Positions 49,567-58,135 of a DNA stretch of 64,000 bases are shown here, in pieces; position 1 is the stretch's first letter; each line of letters starts with the position of its first letter. The translations under genes were made by a program, and so were the position numbers. The DNA is taken from contig NZ_CP059556.1 in assembly GCF_024734405.1 (NCBI RefSeq), forward strand, positions 2,046,001 to 2,110,000, in the 5' to 3' direction. The notes under the pieces are model-generated. The model searched no databases. It was given only the letters and a program-made list of their open reading frames with translations, and was not told the DNA's origin. The stretch comes from Saccharopolyspora gregorii (lineage in GTDB: Bacteria > Actinomycetota > Actinomycetes > Mycobacteriales > Pseudonocardiaceae).

Positions 49567-50535
49567 TCAGGGCAGCAGCAGGAGCTTCCCGGTGCTGCGG
49601 CGGCCTTCGAGGTCCTCGTGTGCCCGGCCGGCCTGCTCCAGCGGGTAGCTGCCGCCGATGCGCACGTCGAGCTCGCCCGCGCGCACCGCCTGGAAGATCT
49701 CCCCGGCCCGCCGGTCCAGCTCCTCCCGATCCAGCATGTGGTGCGCCAGCGACGGCCGGGTGAGGAACAGCGAGCCCCCCGAGTTCAGCCGCTGCGGGTC
49801 CACCGGCGGCACCGGCCCGCTGGACGCGCCGAACAGCGCGAGCGTCCCGCGCGGGCGCAGCGACGCGAGGCTGCCGTCGAAGGTGTCCTCGCCGACGCCG
49901 TCGTAGACCACGTCCACCCCGCGTCCGTCGGTGAGGTCGCGGACCTCCTCGGCCACGTCGGCGTCGGTGTAGCGGATGATCTCGTCGGCGCCGGCCGCGC
50001 GCGCCAGCCGCTCCTTCTCGTCGGTGGACACGGTGCCGATCACGTTCCCGCCGCGCGCCTTGATCAGCTGGGTGAGCAGCAGTCCCACGCCGCCCGCCGC
50101 CGCGTGCACCAGCGCCGTCTCGCCGGGGCGGATCGGGTGGGTGGAGGTGACGAGGAAGTGCGCGGTCATGCCCTGCAGCATCGTGGCGGCCGCCGTCCGG
50201 TCGTCGACGCCGTCGGGGACGCGGACCGAGTTGCGCGCGGGCACCACGGCCTGCTCGGCGTAGCCGCCGGGCGTCATGGCCCACGCGATGCGGTCGCCGG
50301 GGGCGAATCCGGTGACGTCCGGGCCGACCTCGCGGACGGTGCCCGCGCCCTCCACGCCGGGGGTGAACGGCAGCGGCACGCTGTAGAGGCCGCTGCGCTG
50401 GTAGGTGTCGATGAAGTTTACCCCGGCCGCGGACACCTCCACCAGCAGCTCACCGGACTGCGGGGTCGGCCGGTCCAGTTCGGCGGGCTCCAGCACCTCC
50501 GGTCCGCCGTGGGCCGGTACCCGAATCGCGCGCAT
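49567..50535 (-). CDS. qor: NADPH:quinone oxidoreductase, zeta-crystallin type
   Basis: A 322-aa medium-chain dehydrogenase without catalytic zinc. Motifs: GVNFIDTYQRSGLYSVPLPFTPGVEGAGTV, DRTAAATMLQGMTAHFLV and the NADPH-binding LVHAAAGGVGLLLTQLIKARG. It reduces quinones by one or two electrons. ATG 50535 has AGGAGG upstream. A homologue sits near the same place in mycobacteria (Rv1454c, from memory). Confidence 0.92.
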   Translation of the reverse strand: MRAIRVPAHGGPEVLEPAELDRPTPQSGELLVEVSAAGVNFIDTYQRSGLYSVPLPFTPGVEGAGTVREVGPDVTGFAPGDRIAWAMTPGGYAEQAVVPARNSVRVPDGVDDRTAAATMLQGMTAHFLVTSTHPIRPGETALVHAAAGGVGLLLTQLIKARGGNVIGTVSTDEKERLARAAGADEIIRYTDADVAEEVRDLTDGRGVDVVYDGVGEDTFDGSLASLRPRGTLALFGASSGPVPPVDPQRLNSGGSLFLTRPSLAHHMLDREELDRRAGEIFQAVRAGELDVRIGGSYPLEQAGRAHEDLEGRRSTGKLLLLP

Positions 50536-50668
50536 GCGTGCCTCCTAGATCGCCTCGTCCGCCCGGCGCCGGGACGGCCGCCGGGGATCATCCCCACTCT
50601 CGCAGGCGCGGAGGCGGCCGGGCGGTGGCCTGGGTAACTGTTCGCCCCGTGTCGTCGGGGTGGTTGTC

Positions 50669-50674
50669 TAGGAT
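50669..50674 (+). promoter_or_regulatory. -10 box TAGGAT, leaderless start of the 105-aa protein
   Basis: TAGGAT, 7 nt, ATG 50682; no ribosome-binding site. Confidence 0.5.
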
Positions 50675-50681
50675 CACCCGC

Positions 50682-50999
50682 ATGGCAGCCGAGAACGACA
50701 CCGAGCAGAGCACCGCGCCCGAGCCGAAGGCGATCGCCCGGGTGAAGGCGTTCGCCGCGGGCCACGGCGGTTCCGCGCGAGCCGTGGTGGAGAACCTCGG
50801 CCAGGCGGGCGCCCGCATCGTGCTGATCGGCGAGGACGGCGCGCTCGGCGACGTGCTGGTCGCAGGCGTCGCGGCGGGGGAGGCCGTGGTCGAGGCCGTC
50901 GAGCAGGTCACCGCGGGGGAGTGGGACGGCGACACGACCGCCGCGCTGCAGATCGGCCCGGCGCACCGCCGGAAGATGGCCGGCCCCCGGGCCCGGTGA
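50682..50999 (+). CDS. Conserved-looking small protein of unknown function
   Basis: A 105-aa hydrophilic protein: an acidic tail (MAAENDTEQSTAPEPK), then an alpha/beta-looking core (AIARVKAFAAGHGGSARAVVENLGQAGARIVLIGEDGALGDVLV..AVEAVEQVTAGEWDGDTTAALQIGPAHRRKMAG) and a basic end. No family recognised. It is leaderless and its stop overlaps the start of an ATP-grasp gene by GTGA, so the two are translationally coupled and may be partners. It is too structured to be an obvious precursor peptide. Confidence 0.75.
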   Translation: MAAENDTEQSTAPEPKAIARVKAFAAGHGGSARAVVENLGQAGARIVLIGEDGALGDVLVAGVAAGEAVVEAVEQVTAGEWDGDTTAALQIGPAHRRKMAGPRAR

Positions 51000-51868
51000 G
51001 ACCGGCACCTCGGGTCCTGCTCGCCAGCTGCGCCGAGCTGCCCCGCTCGAACGCCGACGACACCGACCTGCCGGAGGTGCTGGCCGAGCTGGGCGTGCCC
51101 GCGGCTTGGGCGCCGTGGGACGACCCGGCCGCGCCGTTCGATTCGGCCGAGCTCGTGGTGCTGCGCAGCACCTGGGACTACCCGCTGCGGCGCAAGGACT
51201 TCCTGGCCTGGTGCGAGTCGGTGCCCGCGCTGGTGAACCCGGCGCGGGTGGCGCGCTGGAACACCGACAAGACCTACCTCGCCGATCTGGCCGCGCGGGG
51301 CGTCGCGGTGGTGCCGACGGAGCTGATCGCGCCGGGCGAGCCGTTGCGCCACCCGGACGGCGAGTTCGTGCTGAAGCCCTCGGTGGGGGCGAGCTCGCGG
51401 GGTGCGGCCCGGTTCGCGGTGGGGGAGCGGGACGCCGCGGCAGCGCACCTGGCCGCGCTGCACGCCGCGGATCACACGGTGCTGGTGCAGCCCTACCAGC
51501 GGGCGGTGGACCGGGAGGGCGAGACGGCGCTGGTGTTCGTCGGCGGGGGTTATTCGCACGCGTTCGTGAAGGGCGCGATGCTGCCGGATCCGGCGGCGCC
51601 GGGGCCGGGACCGGGCGATCGCTTCGGCGTGGAGCCGGATGCGGCGCTGCGCCGCGCGGCGGAGGACGCGGTGGACGCGGCGGCGGCGATTCACGGGTTG
51701 CGCCGGTCCGAGCTGCTGTACGCGCGGGTGGACCTGGTGCGCCGGGAGGACGGGTCGCCGCTGCTGCTGGAGCTGGAGCTGACCGAGCCGTCGTTGGGGT
51801 TCCGCCAGGCGGATCCGGGGGCGAAGCCGCGGTTCGCGTCGGCGGTGCGGGCGGCGCTGGCCGGGTGA
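50996..51868 (+). CDS. ATP-grasp ligase-like protein (DcsG/RimK type)
   Basis: A 290-aa ATP-grasp enzyme. An N-terminal pre-ATP-grasp domain (ELVVLRSTWDYPLRRKDFLAWCESVPALVNPARVARWNTDKTYLADLAARGVAVVPTELI) leads to the nucleotide-binding EFVLKPSVGASSRGAARF and a C-terminal metal site (LLLELELTEPSLGFRQ). The arrangement resembles the RimK-related ligases that include the cycloserine ligase DcsG; the substrate is unknown. GTG overlaps the stop of the 105-aa protein. No cycloserine or siderophore genes surround it. Confidence 0.78.
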   Translation: MRPAPRVLLASCAELPRSNADDTDLPEVLAELGVPAAWAPWDDPAAPFDSAELVVLRSTWDYPLRRKDFLAWCESVPALVNPARVARWNTDKTYLADLAARGVAVVPTELIAPGEPLRHPDGEFVLKPSVGASSRGAARFAVGERDAAAAHLAALHAADHTVLVQPYQRAVDREGETALVFVGGGYSHAFVKGAMLPDPAAPGPGPGDRFGVEPDAALRRAAEDAVDAAAAIHGLRRSELLYARVDLVRREDGSPLLLELELTEPSLGFRQADPGAKPRFASAVRAALAG

Positions 51869-51961
51869 GCCCGCTTCCGGGGCGTGTCGGGGTGGCTTCG
51901 CCGTTCTCCTGAGTCTATGGTTTCAGCATCGGTTGAAGTCGATCAGTCGGAGGCACCCGAG

Positions 51962-52453
51962 GTGACCGAGTACGCCCAGCGCACCGACCGTCCCGCCATG
52001 TCCGAGTGGATCGAGCAGATGGCCGCGCACTTCGAAGCGACCGAGGGCATGCCGCTCATCGCCGGACGGATCCTCGCGTTCCTGCTGATCTGCGACCCGC
52101 CGGAGCGCACCGCGGCCGAGCTCTCCCACGGGCTCAACGCCAGCAGCGGCTCCGTCAGCACCAACGTCCGGTTGCTGCTGCGCCTCGGGGTCATCTCCAA
52201 GACGACCCGGCAGGGCCGCGAGGCCGCGCTCTACCGGGTGGAGGAGCACCGCTGGCCGGAACTGGTCCGGCACCGCATGGAGCAGGTCACCGGGCTCGAA
52301 CAGCTCACCGAGGACGGGCTGCGGATGTTCAGCGGCCAGGGGGAGCGGGCGCGGCGGCTGCGCACCGTGCACGAGTTCTACAAGTGGCTCTCCGGCGAGA
52401 TGCCGCAGCTCTGGCAGCGGTGGGAGCGGGAGCGCCGCACACTGCGCTACTGA
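51962..52453 (+). CDS. GbsR/MarR-family transcriptional regulator
   Basis: A 163-aa winged-helix regulator. The pattern MSEWIEQMAAHFEATEGMPLIAGRILAFLLICDPPERTAAELSHGLNASSGSVSTNVRLLLRLGVISKTTRQGREAALYRV is typical of actinobacterial GbsR/MarR proteins, which often control adjacent exporters. The ABC-2 exporter pair (54.4-56.3 kb) is nearby but not adjacent; ctaA is convergent. TATGGT (51915-51920) is a likely -10, and GGAGG (51949-51953) precedes GTG 51962. ATG 51917 overlaps that -10 and is less likely. Confidence 0.83.
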   Translation: MTEYAQRTDRPAMSEWIEQMAAHFEATEGMPLIAGRILAFLLICDPPERTAAELSHGLNASSGSVSTNVRLLLRLGVISKTTRQGREAALYRVEEHRWPELVRHRMEQVTGLEQLTEDGLRMFSGQGERARRLRTVHEFYKWLSGEMPQLWQRWERERRTLRY

Positions 52454-52470
52454 GCCGGGCCGGGCACCGG

Positions 52471-53427
52471 TCAAGCCGGGACGGGCTCCGCGGATTCGCC
52501 GGCCGGGACCCGCGGCACCGGCCCGCGGTAGCGGGACTCGCACCACAGCAGCGCGGTCGCCGTGATCACCAGGGTGGAACCGAGCACGTGTAGCACCACC
52601 AGCGCCCCGGGCACCCCGAGCACGTACTGCGCGGAGCCGAGCGCCCCCTGCGCCAGCACCAGCACGCACGCCGCGCCGTAGGCCTTCAGCAGCGCGCCGG
52701 TCGGCCGGGCGCCGCGCAGCCACACCCCGAACACCGCGAGCAGGCACACGTACGCCATCACCAGCAGGCCGTGCACCTGCACCAGCGTCGGCACCGGCAC
52801 CACGAGCCGCGGCGTGTCGGCGTCCCCGGCGTGCGGCCCGGCCGCGGTCACCAGCGTGCCCGCGACCAGCATCGCCGCCGTCACCGCGGTGAGCGCCACC
52901 AGCAGCCGGCGCATCCGGGCCGGGAGCACCGGCGTCGCGGGCTCGTCGCCCTCGCCCGCGGCCTTGAACAGGTACGCGGCCAGCCAGATCAGCACGGCCG
53001 AGGCCATGAAGTGGATGGACACGCTCCACCAGCTCAGGTCCACCAGCACCGTGATGCCGCCGATGACGGCCTGCGCGAGCACGCCCAGCGGCATGATCAG
53101 CGCCAGCTTGACCAGGCGCGGCCGGTGCGGGCGCACCCGCCACGCGGCGATCAGGCAGGCCAGCGCGACGAACCCGACGAGGCCGGTCAGCGTGCGGTTG
53201 CCGAACTCGATCACCTGGTGCAGCGTCGCGACCTCGGGGTGGTCGACCGGGACCATGCTCCCCGGGAAGCACTGCGGCCACGTGGGGCAGCCGAGGCCGG
53301 AGCCCGTCACCCGCACCACCGAACCCGTCACCGAGATCAGCGATTGGGTGATGAGGACGGCGAGCGCGAGCCAGCGCACCAGGCGGTGGTCGGCGGCCGG
53401 GATCCGGGACAGCATCGACGACGGCAC
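52471..53427 (-). CDS. ctaA: Haem A synthase (COX15/CtaA)
   Basis: Converts haem O to haem A; 318 aa with eight hydrophobic helices. Conserved: RVTGSGLGCPTWPQCFPG (with the Cys pair), HQVIEFGNRTLTG, SIHFMASAVLIW, VHGLLVMAYVC and VLHVLGSTL, which supply the haem-ligand histidines. GTG 53427 lies 6 nt after TACCAT on the minus strand, so it is probably leaderless. It works after CtaB to supply the aa3 oxidase. Confidence 0.94.
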   Translation of the reverse strand: MPSSMLSRIPAADHRLVRWLALAVLITQSLISVTGSVVRVTGSGLGCPTWPQCFPGSMVPVDHPEVATLHQVIEFGNRTLTGLVGFVALACLIAAWRVRPHRPRLVKLALIMPLGVLAQAVIGGITVLVDLSWWSVSIHFMASAVLIWLAAYLFKAAGEGDEPATPVLPARMRRLLVALTAVTAAMLVAGTLVTAAGPHAGDADTPRLVVPVPTLVQVHGLLVMAYVCLLAVFGVWLRGARPTGALLKAYGAACVLVLAQGALGSAQYVLGVPGALVVLHVLGSTLVITATALLWCESRYRGPVPRVPAGESAEPVPA

Positions 53428-53433
53428 GCATCG

Positions 53434-53439
53434 ATGGTA
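53434..53439 (-). promoter_or_regulatory. -10 box TACCAT, leaderless start of ctaA
   Basis: Minus strand TACCAT, 6 nt, GTG 53427. Confidence 0.45.
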
Positions 53440-53483
53440 TTCGCCGCCCCGCACCGCCCGGCCGCCAGGTGGTGCGCCGCAGG

Positions 53484-54377
53484 TCACTCCACGCGCTTCT
53501 CGCGGGCGAAGGTGCCCTTCGGGAACGCGCCGGCCTTGAGCACCTGGGTGCTGAGCTTCTTGCCGTACCCGGCGAGGCGCTGCGCGTTCTCCGCGCCGAG
53601 GTGGGCCCAGGGGGCGGCGGCGAGTGCGTCGGTGCGCTGCTCGACGTCCTCCCGGAAGGCGACACCCCGCTCGGTGAGCTCGCCGTCGGCGTCGAGCAGG
53701 CCGCGGTCGGCGAGTTCGCGCTGCGCCTGCGCCCACTCCTCGTCGGACCAGCCGCGGCTGGCCTGCGAGAACTGCCGGGCGAGTCCTTCGCCGCTCGCGG
53801 ACTGCAGGACCAGCGCCTGCAGCCCGGTGAGGCCCGCCGCCTGCAGCACCATCAGGTGGCCGTCGCCGCGGTGCTCGCGCAGCAGCGACTGGGCGTGCCA
53901 CAGCACCAGGTGCGGCTCGTCCGGCCACTCCAGGTCGGCGTGCCCGGCGTAGAGCGGGCGGGCTTCGGGACGGCAGGCCTCGGTGGCGCGGCGGGCGAGC
54001 GCGGCGGCCTCCGCGAGCTCCTCGGAGACGATCGTCTCGGGGCCGAGCAGCTTGCGCAGCGCGGTGTCGGCGGCGCGGAACCGGGCGGCGACGGCGGCTT
54101 CCGGGGTGGTGATCGTCCACGCGTGCGGGATGACCTCGGCGATCACCCGCGGGTTGAAGTTGTAGAAGGTGGCGGCGACGACTCCCGCGCCGACGGCGCC
54201 CATCGGGGCGGCGCGGCCGGCGAAGTAGCGCATCCGGGTGCCGTCGAGGCCGAGCGCGCCGAACTCCTCCTCGGCTTCGGGGCTGAAGTAGATCAGCGAG
54301 TGCAGCGGTTCCAGGCTGCGGTGGCAGGGGCGGGCCAGTTCGGTGCCGGGCGTCACGTCGGCGTGCTGCTCAGTCAT
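53484..54377 (-). CDS. SCO6745-family protein of unknown function
   Basis: A 297-aa actinobacterial protein resembling the SCO6745 family. Segments: CHRSLEPLHSLIYFSPEAEEEFGALGL, RMRYFAGRAAPMGAVGAGVVAATFYNFNPRVI, LRVLWHAQS-type helix and a C-terminal winged-helix-like region (LADRGLLDADGELTERGVAFREDVEQRTD). No catalytic motif is recognised. ATG 54377 lies 6 nt after TAGGGT on the minus strand, a clear leaderless start. It sits between ctaA and the ABC exporter but has its own promoter. Confidence 0.78.
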   Translation of the reverse strand: MTEQHADVTPGTELARPCHRSLEPLHSLIYFSPEAEEEFGALGLDGTRMRYFAGRAAPMGAVGAGVVAATFYNFNPRVIAEVIPHAWTITTPEAAVAARFRAADTALRKLLGPETIVSEELAEAAALARRATEACRPEARPLYAGHADLEWPDEPHLVLWHAQSLLREHRGDGHLMVLQAAGLTGLQALVLQSASGEGLARQFSQASRGWSDEEWAQAQRELADRGLLDADGELTERGVAFREDVEQRTDALAAAPWAHLGAENAQRLAGYGKKLSTQVLKAGAFPKGTFAREKRVE

Positions 54378-54383
54378 GCCCTC

Positions 54384-54389
54384 ACCCTA
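54384..54389 (-). promoter_or_regulatory. -10 box TAGGGT, leaderless start of the SCO6745-like gene
   Basis: Minus strand TAGGGT, 6 nt, ATG 54377. Confidence 0.5.
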
Positions 54390-54425
54390 CTTCCGGTAAC
54401 CATCGGGTCCGGAAGTTCGGTCCGG

Positions 54426-55283
54426 TCAGGTGAGCCGAGTGGTGCGCACCGCCAGCGCCCCGGCCGCCGCGGCCCACGCCACCAGCACCAGCAGCGGCTG
54501 CCAGCCCGGCAGCGCCGCGTGCTCCAGCGCCGCCTCCAGCGAGGTGGCCAGCGCACCCGAGGGCAGCAGTCCGGCGATCGCGCCCACCGGGCCCGGCAGA
54601 TCGCTCATCGGCAGCGCCAGCCCACCGGCCAGCAGCAGCACGAACCAGATCGCGTTCGCCACCGCCAGCACGATCTCCGCCCGGAACGCGCCGCCCACGA
54701 GCACCCCGGCCGCGCCGAAGGCGAGGGTGCCCAGCACCAGCAGCGGCAGCGCCGCCACGATCCCCAGCGGGCTCGGCGTCCAGCCCAGCAGCGCGGCCGT
54801 GATCCCCAGCAGCACCGCCTGCAGCGCCACCACCAGCAGCGTCGCCAGCACCCGGCCGCTGATCAGCGTCCAGCGCGGCAGCGCCGTCGCGGACAGCCGC
54901 TTGAGCACCCCGTAGCGGCGGTCGAAGCCGAGCGCGATGGCCTGCCCGGTGAACGCGGTGGACATCACGGCCAGCGCGAGGATGCGCGGCGCCACCGAGT
55001 CCACGCGCGGTTCCGGCACGGTGCCGATGTGCAGCGTGCTCAGTCCGATCAGCAGCGCCAGCGGGATGATCAGCGTGAGCAGCGCCTGCTCGCCGTGCCG
55101 GATGATCAGCAGCGCTTCGATCCGGGTGTGCGCGGCGAGCATCCGCAGCGCCCGTCCGCGTCCCGGGGCGGGCGCGAAGGTGCCCGCGGGGAACCGCTCG
55201 CCGGGGCGCGGGGCGTCCCGGTCGTCGCGGGCGAGTCCGGTCCCGGCGGTGCCGGTCCCCGTCTTGGCGGCGCCGTGGTTCAC
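54426..55283 (-). CDS. ABC-2 type exporter permease
   Basis: Membrane subunit of an ABC-2 exporter, 285 aa. A ~60-residue hydrophilic N-terminus (rich in Gly, Pro and Arg) precedes six hydrophobic helices (TLIIPLALLIGLSTL, ILALAVMSTAFTGQAIALGFDRRYGVLKRL, LLVVALQAVLLGITAALL, IVAALPLLVLGTLAFGAAGVLVG, IWFVLLLAGGLALPM, LLVLVAWAAAAGALAV). GTG 55283 overlaps the ATPase stop. M. tuberculosis has homologous ABC genes at this position (Rv1457c-Rv1458c, from memory). Substrate unknown; a role in haem or envelope biology rests only on synteny. Confidence 0.88.
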   Translation of the reverse strand: MNHGAAKTGTGTAGTGLARDDRDAPRPGERFPAGTFAPAPGRGRALRMLAAHTRIEALLIIRHGEQALLTLIIPLALLIGLSTLHIGTVPEPRVDSVAPRILALAVMSTAFTGQAIALGFDRRYGVLKRLSATALPRWTLISGRVLATLLVVALQAVLLGITAALLGWTPSPLGIVAALPLLVLGTLAFGAAGVLVGGAFRAEIVLAVANAIWFVLLLAGGLALPMSDLPGPVGAIAGLLPSGALATSLEAALEHAALPGWQPLLVLVAWAAAAGALAVRTTRLT

Positions 55284-56260
55284 GAGCGCAACTCCCGTCC
55301 GGTGAGGTCGAGGAACACGTCCTCCAGGCTGCGCCTGCTCACCCGCAGCTCGTTGGCGAACACGCCGTGCCGCGCGCACCACGCGGTCACGGTGGAGACC
55401 ACCTGCGGGTCGATGGTGCCGCGCACCACGTACCGGCCCGCGCGCTGCTCGACGGCCTCGTAGCCCTCGGGCAGCGCGGCCAGCAGCAGGCCGAGGTCGA
55501 GCGCGGGCTCGGAGTGGAACTTCAGCTCCTGCCTGCCCTGCGGGTCGGCGGTGAGCTCGGCGGTGGTGCCGTCGGCGACGGCGCGCCCGTGGTCGACGAT
55601 GACGACCCGGTCGGCGAGCGCCTCGGCCTCGTCCATCAGGTGCGTGGTCAGCAGCACGCCGACGCCGTCCCGGCGCAGCGCGGCGACCAGGTCCCACACC
55701 AGGTGGCGGGCCTGCGGGTCGAGCCCGGCGGTCGGTTCGTCCAGGAACACCAGCTCGGGGCGGCCGACGAGCGCGCAGGCCAGCGACAACCGCTGCTGCT
55801 GTCCGCCGGAGAGCCGCTTGTACGGGGTGCGCCCGGCGGAGGTGAGCCCGAGGACGTCGAGCAGCCAGCGCGGGTCGATGGGGTCCGCGGAGCAGGTCGC
55901 GACCAGCTCCAGCATCTCGGCGGCCCGCACGCCCGGGTAGGCGCCGCCGCCCTGCGGCATGACGCCGATCCGGGGCCGCAGCCGTTCGCCCTGGGTGGCG
56001 GGATCGAGCCCGAGCACCCGCACCGTTCCGCCGTCGGGCCGCTGGAAGCCTTCGCAGATCTCGACGGTGGTGGTCTTGCCCGCGCCGTTGGGTCCGAGCA
56101 GGGCGAGCACGCTGCCGCGCGGCATCCGCAGGTCGAGCTCGTCGACGGCGGTGGTGTCGCCGAAGCGCTTGGTCAGCCCGCGCACGTCCAGCGCGTCACC
56201 GTCGGCGGCCGGTTCCTCGATCACCGGGCCGGGCGTGGGGGTGCTCGCGGCTTCGTTCAC
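55280..56260 (-). CDS. ABC exporter ATP-binding protein
   Basis: A 326-aa ATPase: Walker A LLGPNGAGKTTTVEICEGF, Q-loop MPQGGG, signature LSGGQQQRLSLACALVGRP, Walker B ELVFLDEPTAGLD and H-loop TTHLMDEAE. A C-terminal DUF4162-like extension follows. GTG 56260 is preferred over TTG 56269 because TAGGCT lies 8 nt upstream for a leaderless start. Its partner permease overlaps by GTGA. The -10 lies in the mptB stop region, so a basal mptB read-through is also possible. Confidence 0.92.
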   Translation of the reverse strand: MNEAASTPTPGPVIEEPAADGDALDVRGLTKRFGDTTAVDELDLRMPRGSVLALLGPNGAGKTTTVEICEGFQRPDGGTVRVLGLDPATQGERLRPRIGVMPQGGGAYPGVRAAEMLELVATCSADPIDPRWLLDVLGLTSAGRTPYKRLSGGQQQRLSLACALVGRPELVFLDEPTAGLDPQARHLVWDLVAALRRDGVGVLLTTHLMDEAEALADRVVIVDHGRAVADGTTAELTADPQGRQELKFHSEPALDLGLLLAALPEGYEAVEQRAGRYVVRGTIDPQVVSTVTAWCARHGVFANELRVSRRSLEDVFLDLTGRELRS

Positions 56261-56268
56261 GACGTCCA

Positions 56269-56274
56269 AGCCTA
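56269..56274 (-). promoter_or_regulatory. -10 box TAGGCT, leaderless start of the ABC ATPase
   Basis: Minus strand TAGGCT, 8 nt, GTG 56260. The box overlaps the mptB stop codon. Confidence 0.45.
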
Positions 56275-58005
56275 TGACGTGACGGGGCGCTCATCCGCCC
56301 GGGTCGGCAGCAGCGGCGGGACCTTGCCGCGCACGAGCCACAGCAGGATCCCGAAGGCGAGGATCGAGGCGATGACGGCGAACGGCACCTGGTAGGCCCG
56401 CAGGATGTAGGCGGCCCCGGTCGGCGGGACCACGAGCGCGACGATGGAGCAGATGGTGGCCGCGCCGATCCGGAACCGGTGGTCGTTGGTGGCCAGCGAC
56501 AGCGGCACCACCATCCACAGCAGGTACCAGGGGTGCAGCACCGGCCCGAACACGGCGAGCGTGCCGAGGGTGATGCCGAGCGCGGCCAGCGGTTCGATCC
56601 GGCCCTTGAACGACAGCCACAGCAGCCGCACGCACACCAGCCCGGTGATGGCGTATCCGAAGATCTTGGTGATGACCAGCATCGAGTTGGTGTGGTTGCC
56701 GAGGCCGAGCAGCATGCCGACCCCGCCGCCGGTCATGCCGAACGCGGTCATCGGCGCCAGCCAGGTCTTGATCCGGTTCGGCACGTCGTAGGTCTCGATC
56801 CAGCCGAGGCCCCAGCCGCTGGCCACGGTGATGATCGTCATGGTGCCGAGCATCAGCACGGCGAGCACGGCGGCGACGCCGACGAGGTCGCGCATCCGCC
56901 CGCCGCGCCTGCGGGCCACGTAGATGCCGAAGAAGCCGAGGGCCACGAAGCCGGGCGGTTTGATGGCCCCGCCGATGCTGAGCAGCACCCCGGCGACGAC
57001 CACGCCGAGCGGTCCGCGCCAGCGCAGCCCGAGCTCGATGGCGGCGAGCATGATCCCGACCAGCAGCGCCTCGTTGTGCGCGCCGCTGACCACGTGGAAC
57101 AGCGTGATCGGGTTGGCGGCCGAGAGCCACAGCGCGGCCACCGGGTGCACCCCGCAGCGGGCGGCGAGCCGCGGGATCGCCCAGATCGCCAGCATCAGAC
57201 CGATGATCATCACGACCCGCCAGAGCAGCACGCCGAACACGACGTCGTCGCCGATGACGCGGCCGAGGTGCTGGCCGAAAAGCAGGAACAGCGGACCGTA
57301 GGGCGAGGGCGTGTCGCGCCAGATGTTCGGCACGTTGGCGACCAGCGGGTGGTCCACGCCGAGCGCGGTGCCCGGTCCCAGCGTGTACGGGTTGATGCCC
57401 TGCGCGGCCACCGCGTTCTGCGCCAGGTACGTGTACATGTCGGTGCTGAACAGCGGCGGCGCGACGGCCAGCGGCAGCCCCCACATGACGATGGTGCGGT
57501 CCATCTGGGTGCGGCTGACCATCCGGTCCCGGCCGGGCCAGGACAGCTTGCCGAGCCAGAGCCACGCGGTGACGACCATGAGCATGCCGAGCCAGGCGCA
57601 GGCCATGGCGACGGTGGGGATGCGCGCGGGCAGCCCGAGCAGCCGGACTCCGATCAGCGGGTTGTCGACGGGAGCGGCGCCCGCGCCGATGGCGCCGAAG
57701 GCGAGCACCAGCGAGCCGGTGGTGCCGAAGCGGCGGACCAGGTCGAGCTGGCGGCGTTCGGGCGCGTCGAGCGGGGCGGGCTGCGCGGCGGGCGCGTCGC
57801 CCGCGTAGGCGGTGTCGCTGCTGGGTGGGGCGTCGGCGACCCGGGTGGTGCCGCATCCGTCCTGCTCAGCGCCGGTCGGTGCGGTCGCGGCGGCGTCCCG
57901 CGACCGGGTCGCGCCCCGGGGGGTGGTGCCGTCGGCCGGGGTGCCGGAGGTCGCTGACTCGCCCGGCCCGGCTTCGTCCTGCTGGTTCGTCTCGCCTGCG
58001 CCCAC
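56272..58005 (-). CDS. mptB: Alpha-1,6-mannosyltransferase MptB
   Basis: Polyprenol-phosphomannose-dependent GT-C glycosyltransferase, 577 aa, which in mycobacteria and corynebacteria starts the mannan core of lipomannan. An acidic, disordered N-terminus (~75 residues) precedes about 13 hydrophobic helices. The first extracytoplasmic loop has PLFSTDMYTYLAQNAVAAQGINPYTLGP, with an Asp expected to be catalytic; later AANPITLFHVVSGAHNEALLVGIML and LHPWYLLWMV are conserved. GTG 58005 lies 8 nt after TAAGCT, leaderless. It is the positional match of Rv1459c. Confidence 0.88.
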   Translation of the reverse strand: MGAGETNQQDEAGPGESATSGTPADGTTPRGATRSRDAAATAPTGAEQDGCGTTRVADAPPSSDTAYAGDAPAAQPAPLDAPERRQLDLVRRFGTTGSLVLAFGAIGAGAAPVDNPLIGVRLLGLPARIPTVAMACAWLGMLMVVTAWLWLGKLSWPGRDRMVSRTQMDRTIVMWGLPLAVAPPLFSTDMYTYLAQNAVAAQGINPYTLGPGTALGVDHPLVANVPNIWRDTPSPYGPLFLLFGQHLGRVIGDDVVFGVLLWRVVMIIGLMLAIWAIPRLAARCGVHPVAALWLSAANPITLFHVVSGAHNEALLVGIMLAAIELGLRWRGPLGVVVAGVLLSIGGAIKPPGFVALGFFGIYVARRRGGRMRDLVGVAAVLAVLMLGTMTIITVASGWGLGWIETYDVPNRIKTWLAPMTAFGMTGGGVGMLLGLGNHTNSMLVITKIFGYAITGLVCVRLLWLSFKGRIEPLAALGITLGTLAVFGPVLHPWYLLWMVVPLSLATNDHRFRIGAATICSIVALVVPPTGAAYILRAYQVPFAVIASILAFGILLWLVRGKVPPLLPTRADERPVTS

Positions 58006-58013
58006 GGCACCGA

Positions 58014-58019
58014 AGCTTA
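58014..58019 (-). promoter_or_regulatory. -10 box TAAGCT, leaderless start of mptB
   Basis: Minus strand TAAGCT, 8 nt, GTG 58005. Confidence 0.45.
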
Positions 58020-58122
58020 GGGCAGCCGGTGGGCGGCCCGTCCCGCCGTCGCACAACCGCCGTTCGGGGTGATCCGGGTCACGTTGGCGGACCTGCGGTC
58101 TGGTGTGCCGGAGCTAAATAGG

Positions 58123-58135
58123 TAACATCGGTGTT
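58123..58135 (+). promoter_or_regulatory. suf promoter with overlapping inverted repeat (candidate SufR site)
   Basis: The -10 TAACAT (58123-58128) is followed by 7 nt and GTG 58136, so the operon starts leaderless. The inverted repeat aacatcggtgtt (58124-58135; aaca/tgtt arms) covers the -10 and the transcription start. Autorepression by SufR through this site is inference. Confidence 0.45.

Noticed and set aside
50682-51868. Graspetide-type RiPP cluster (small protein plus ATP-grasp)
   Set aside because: The small protein is hydrophilic and folded-looking, without a repeated core or a Thr/Glu/Asp-rich C-terminus, and no transporter or protease is next to it. Kept only as a coupled pair of unknown role.
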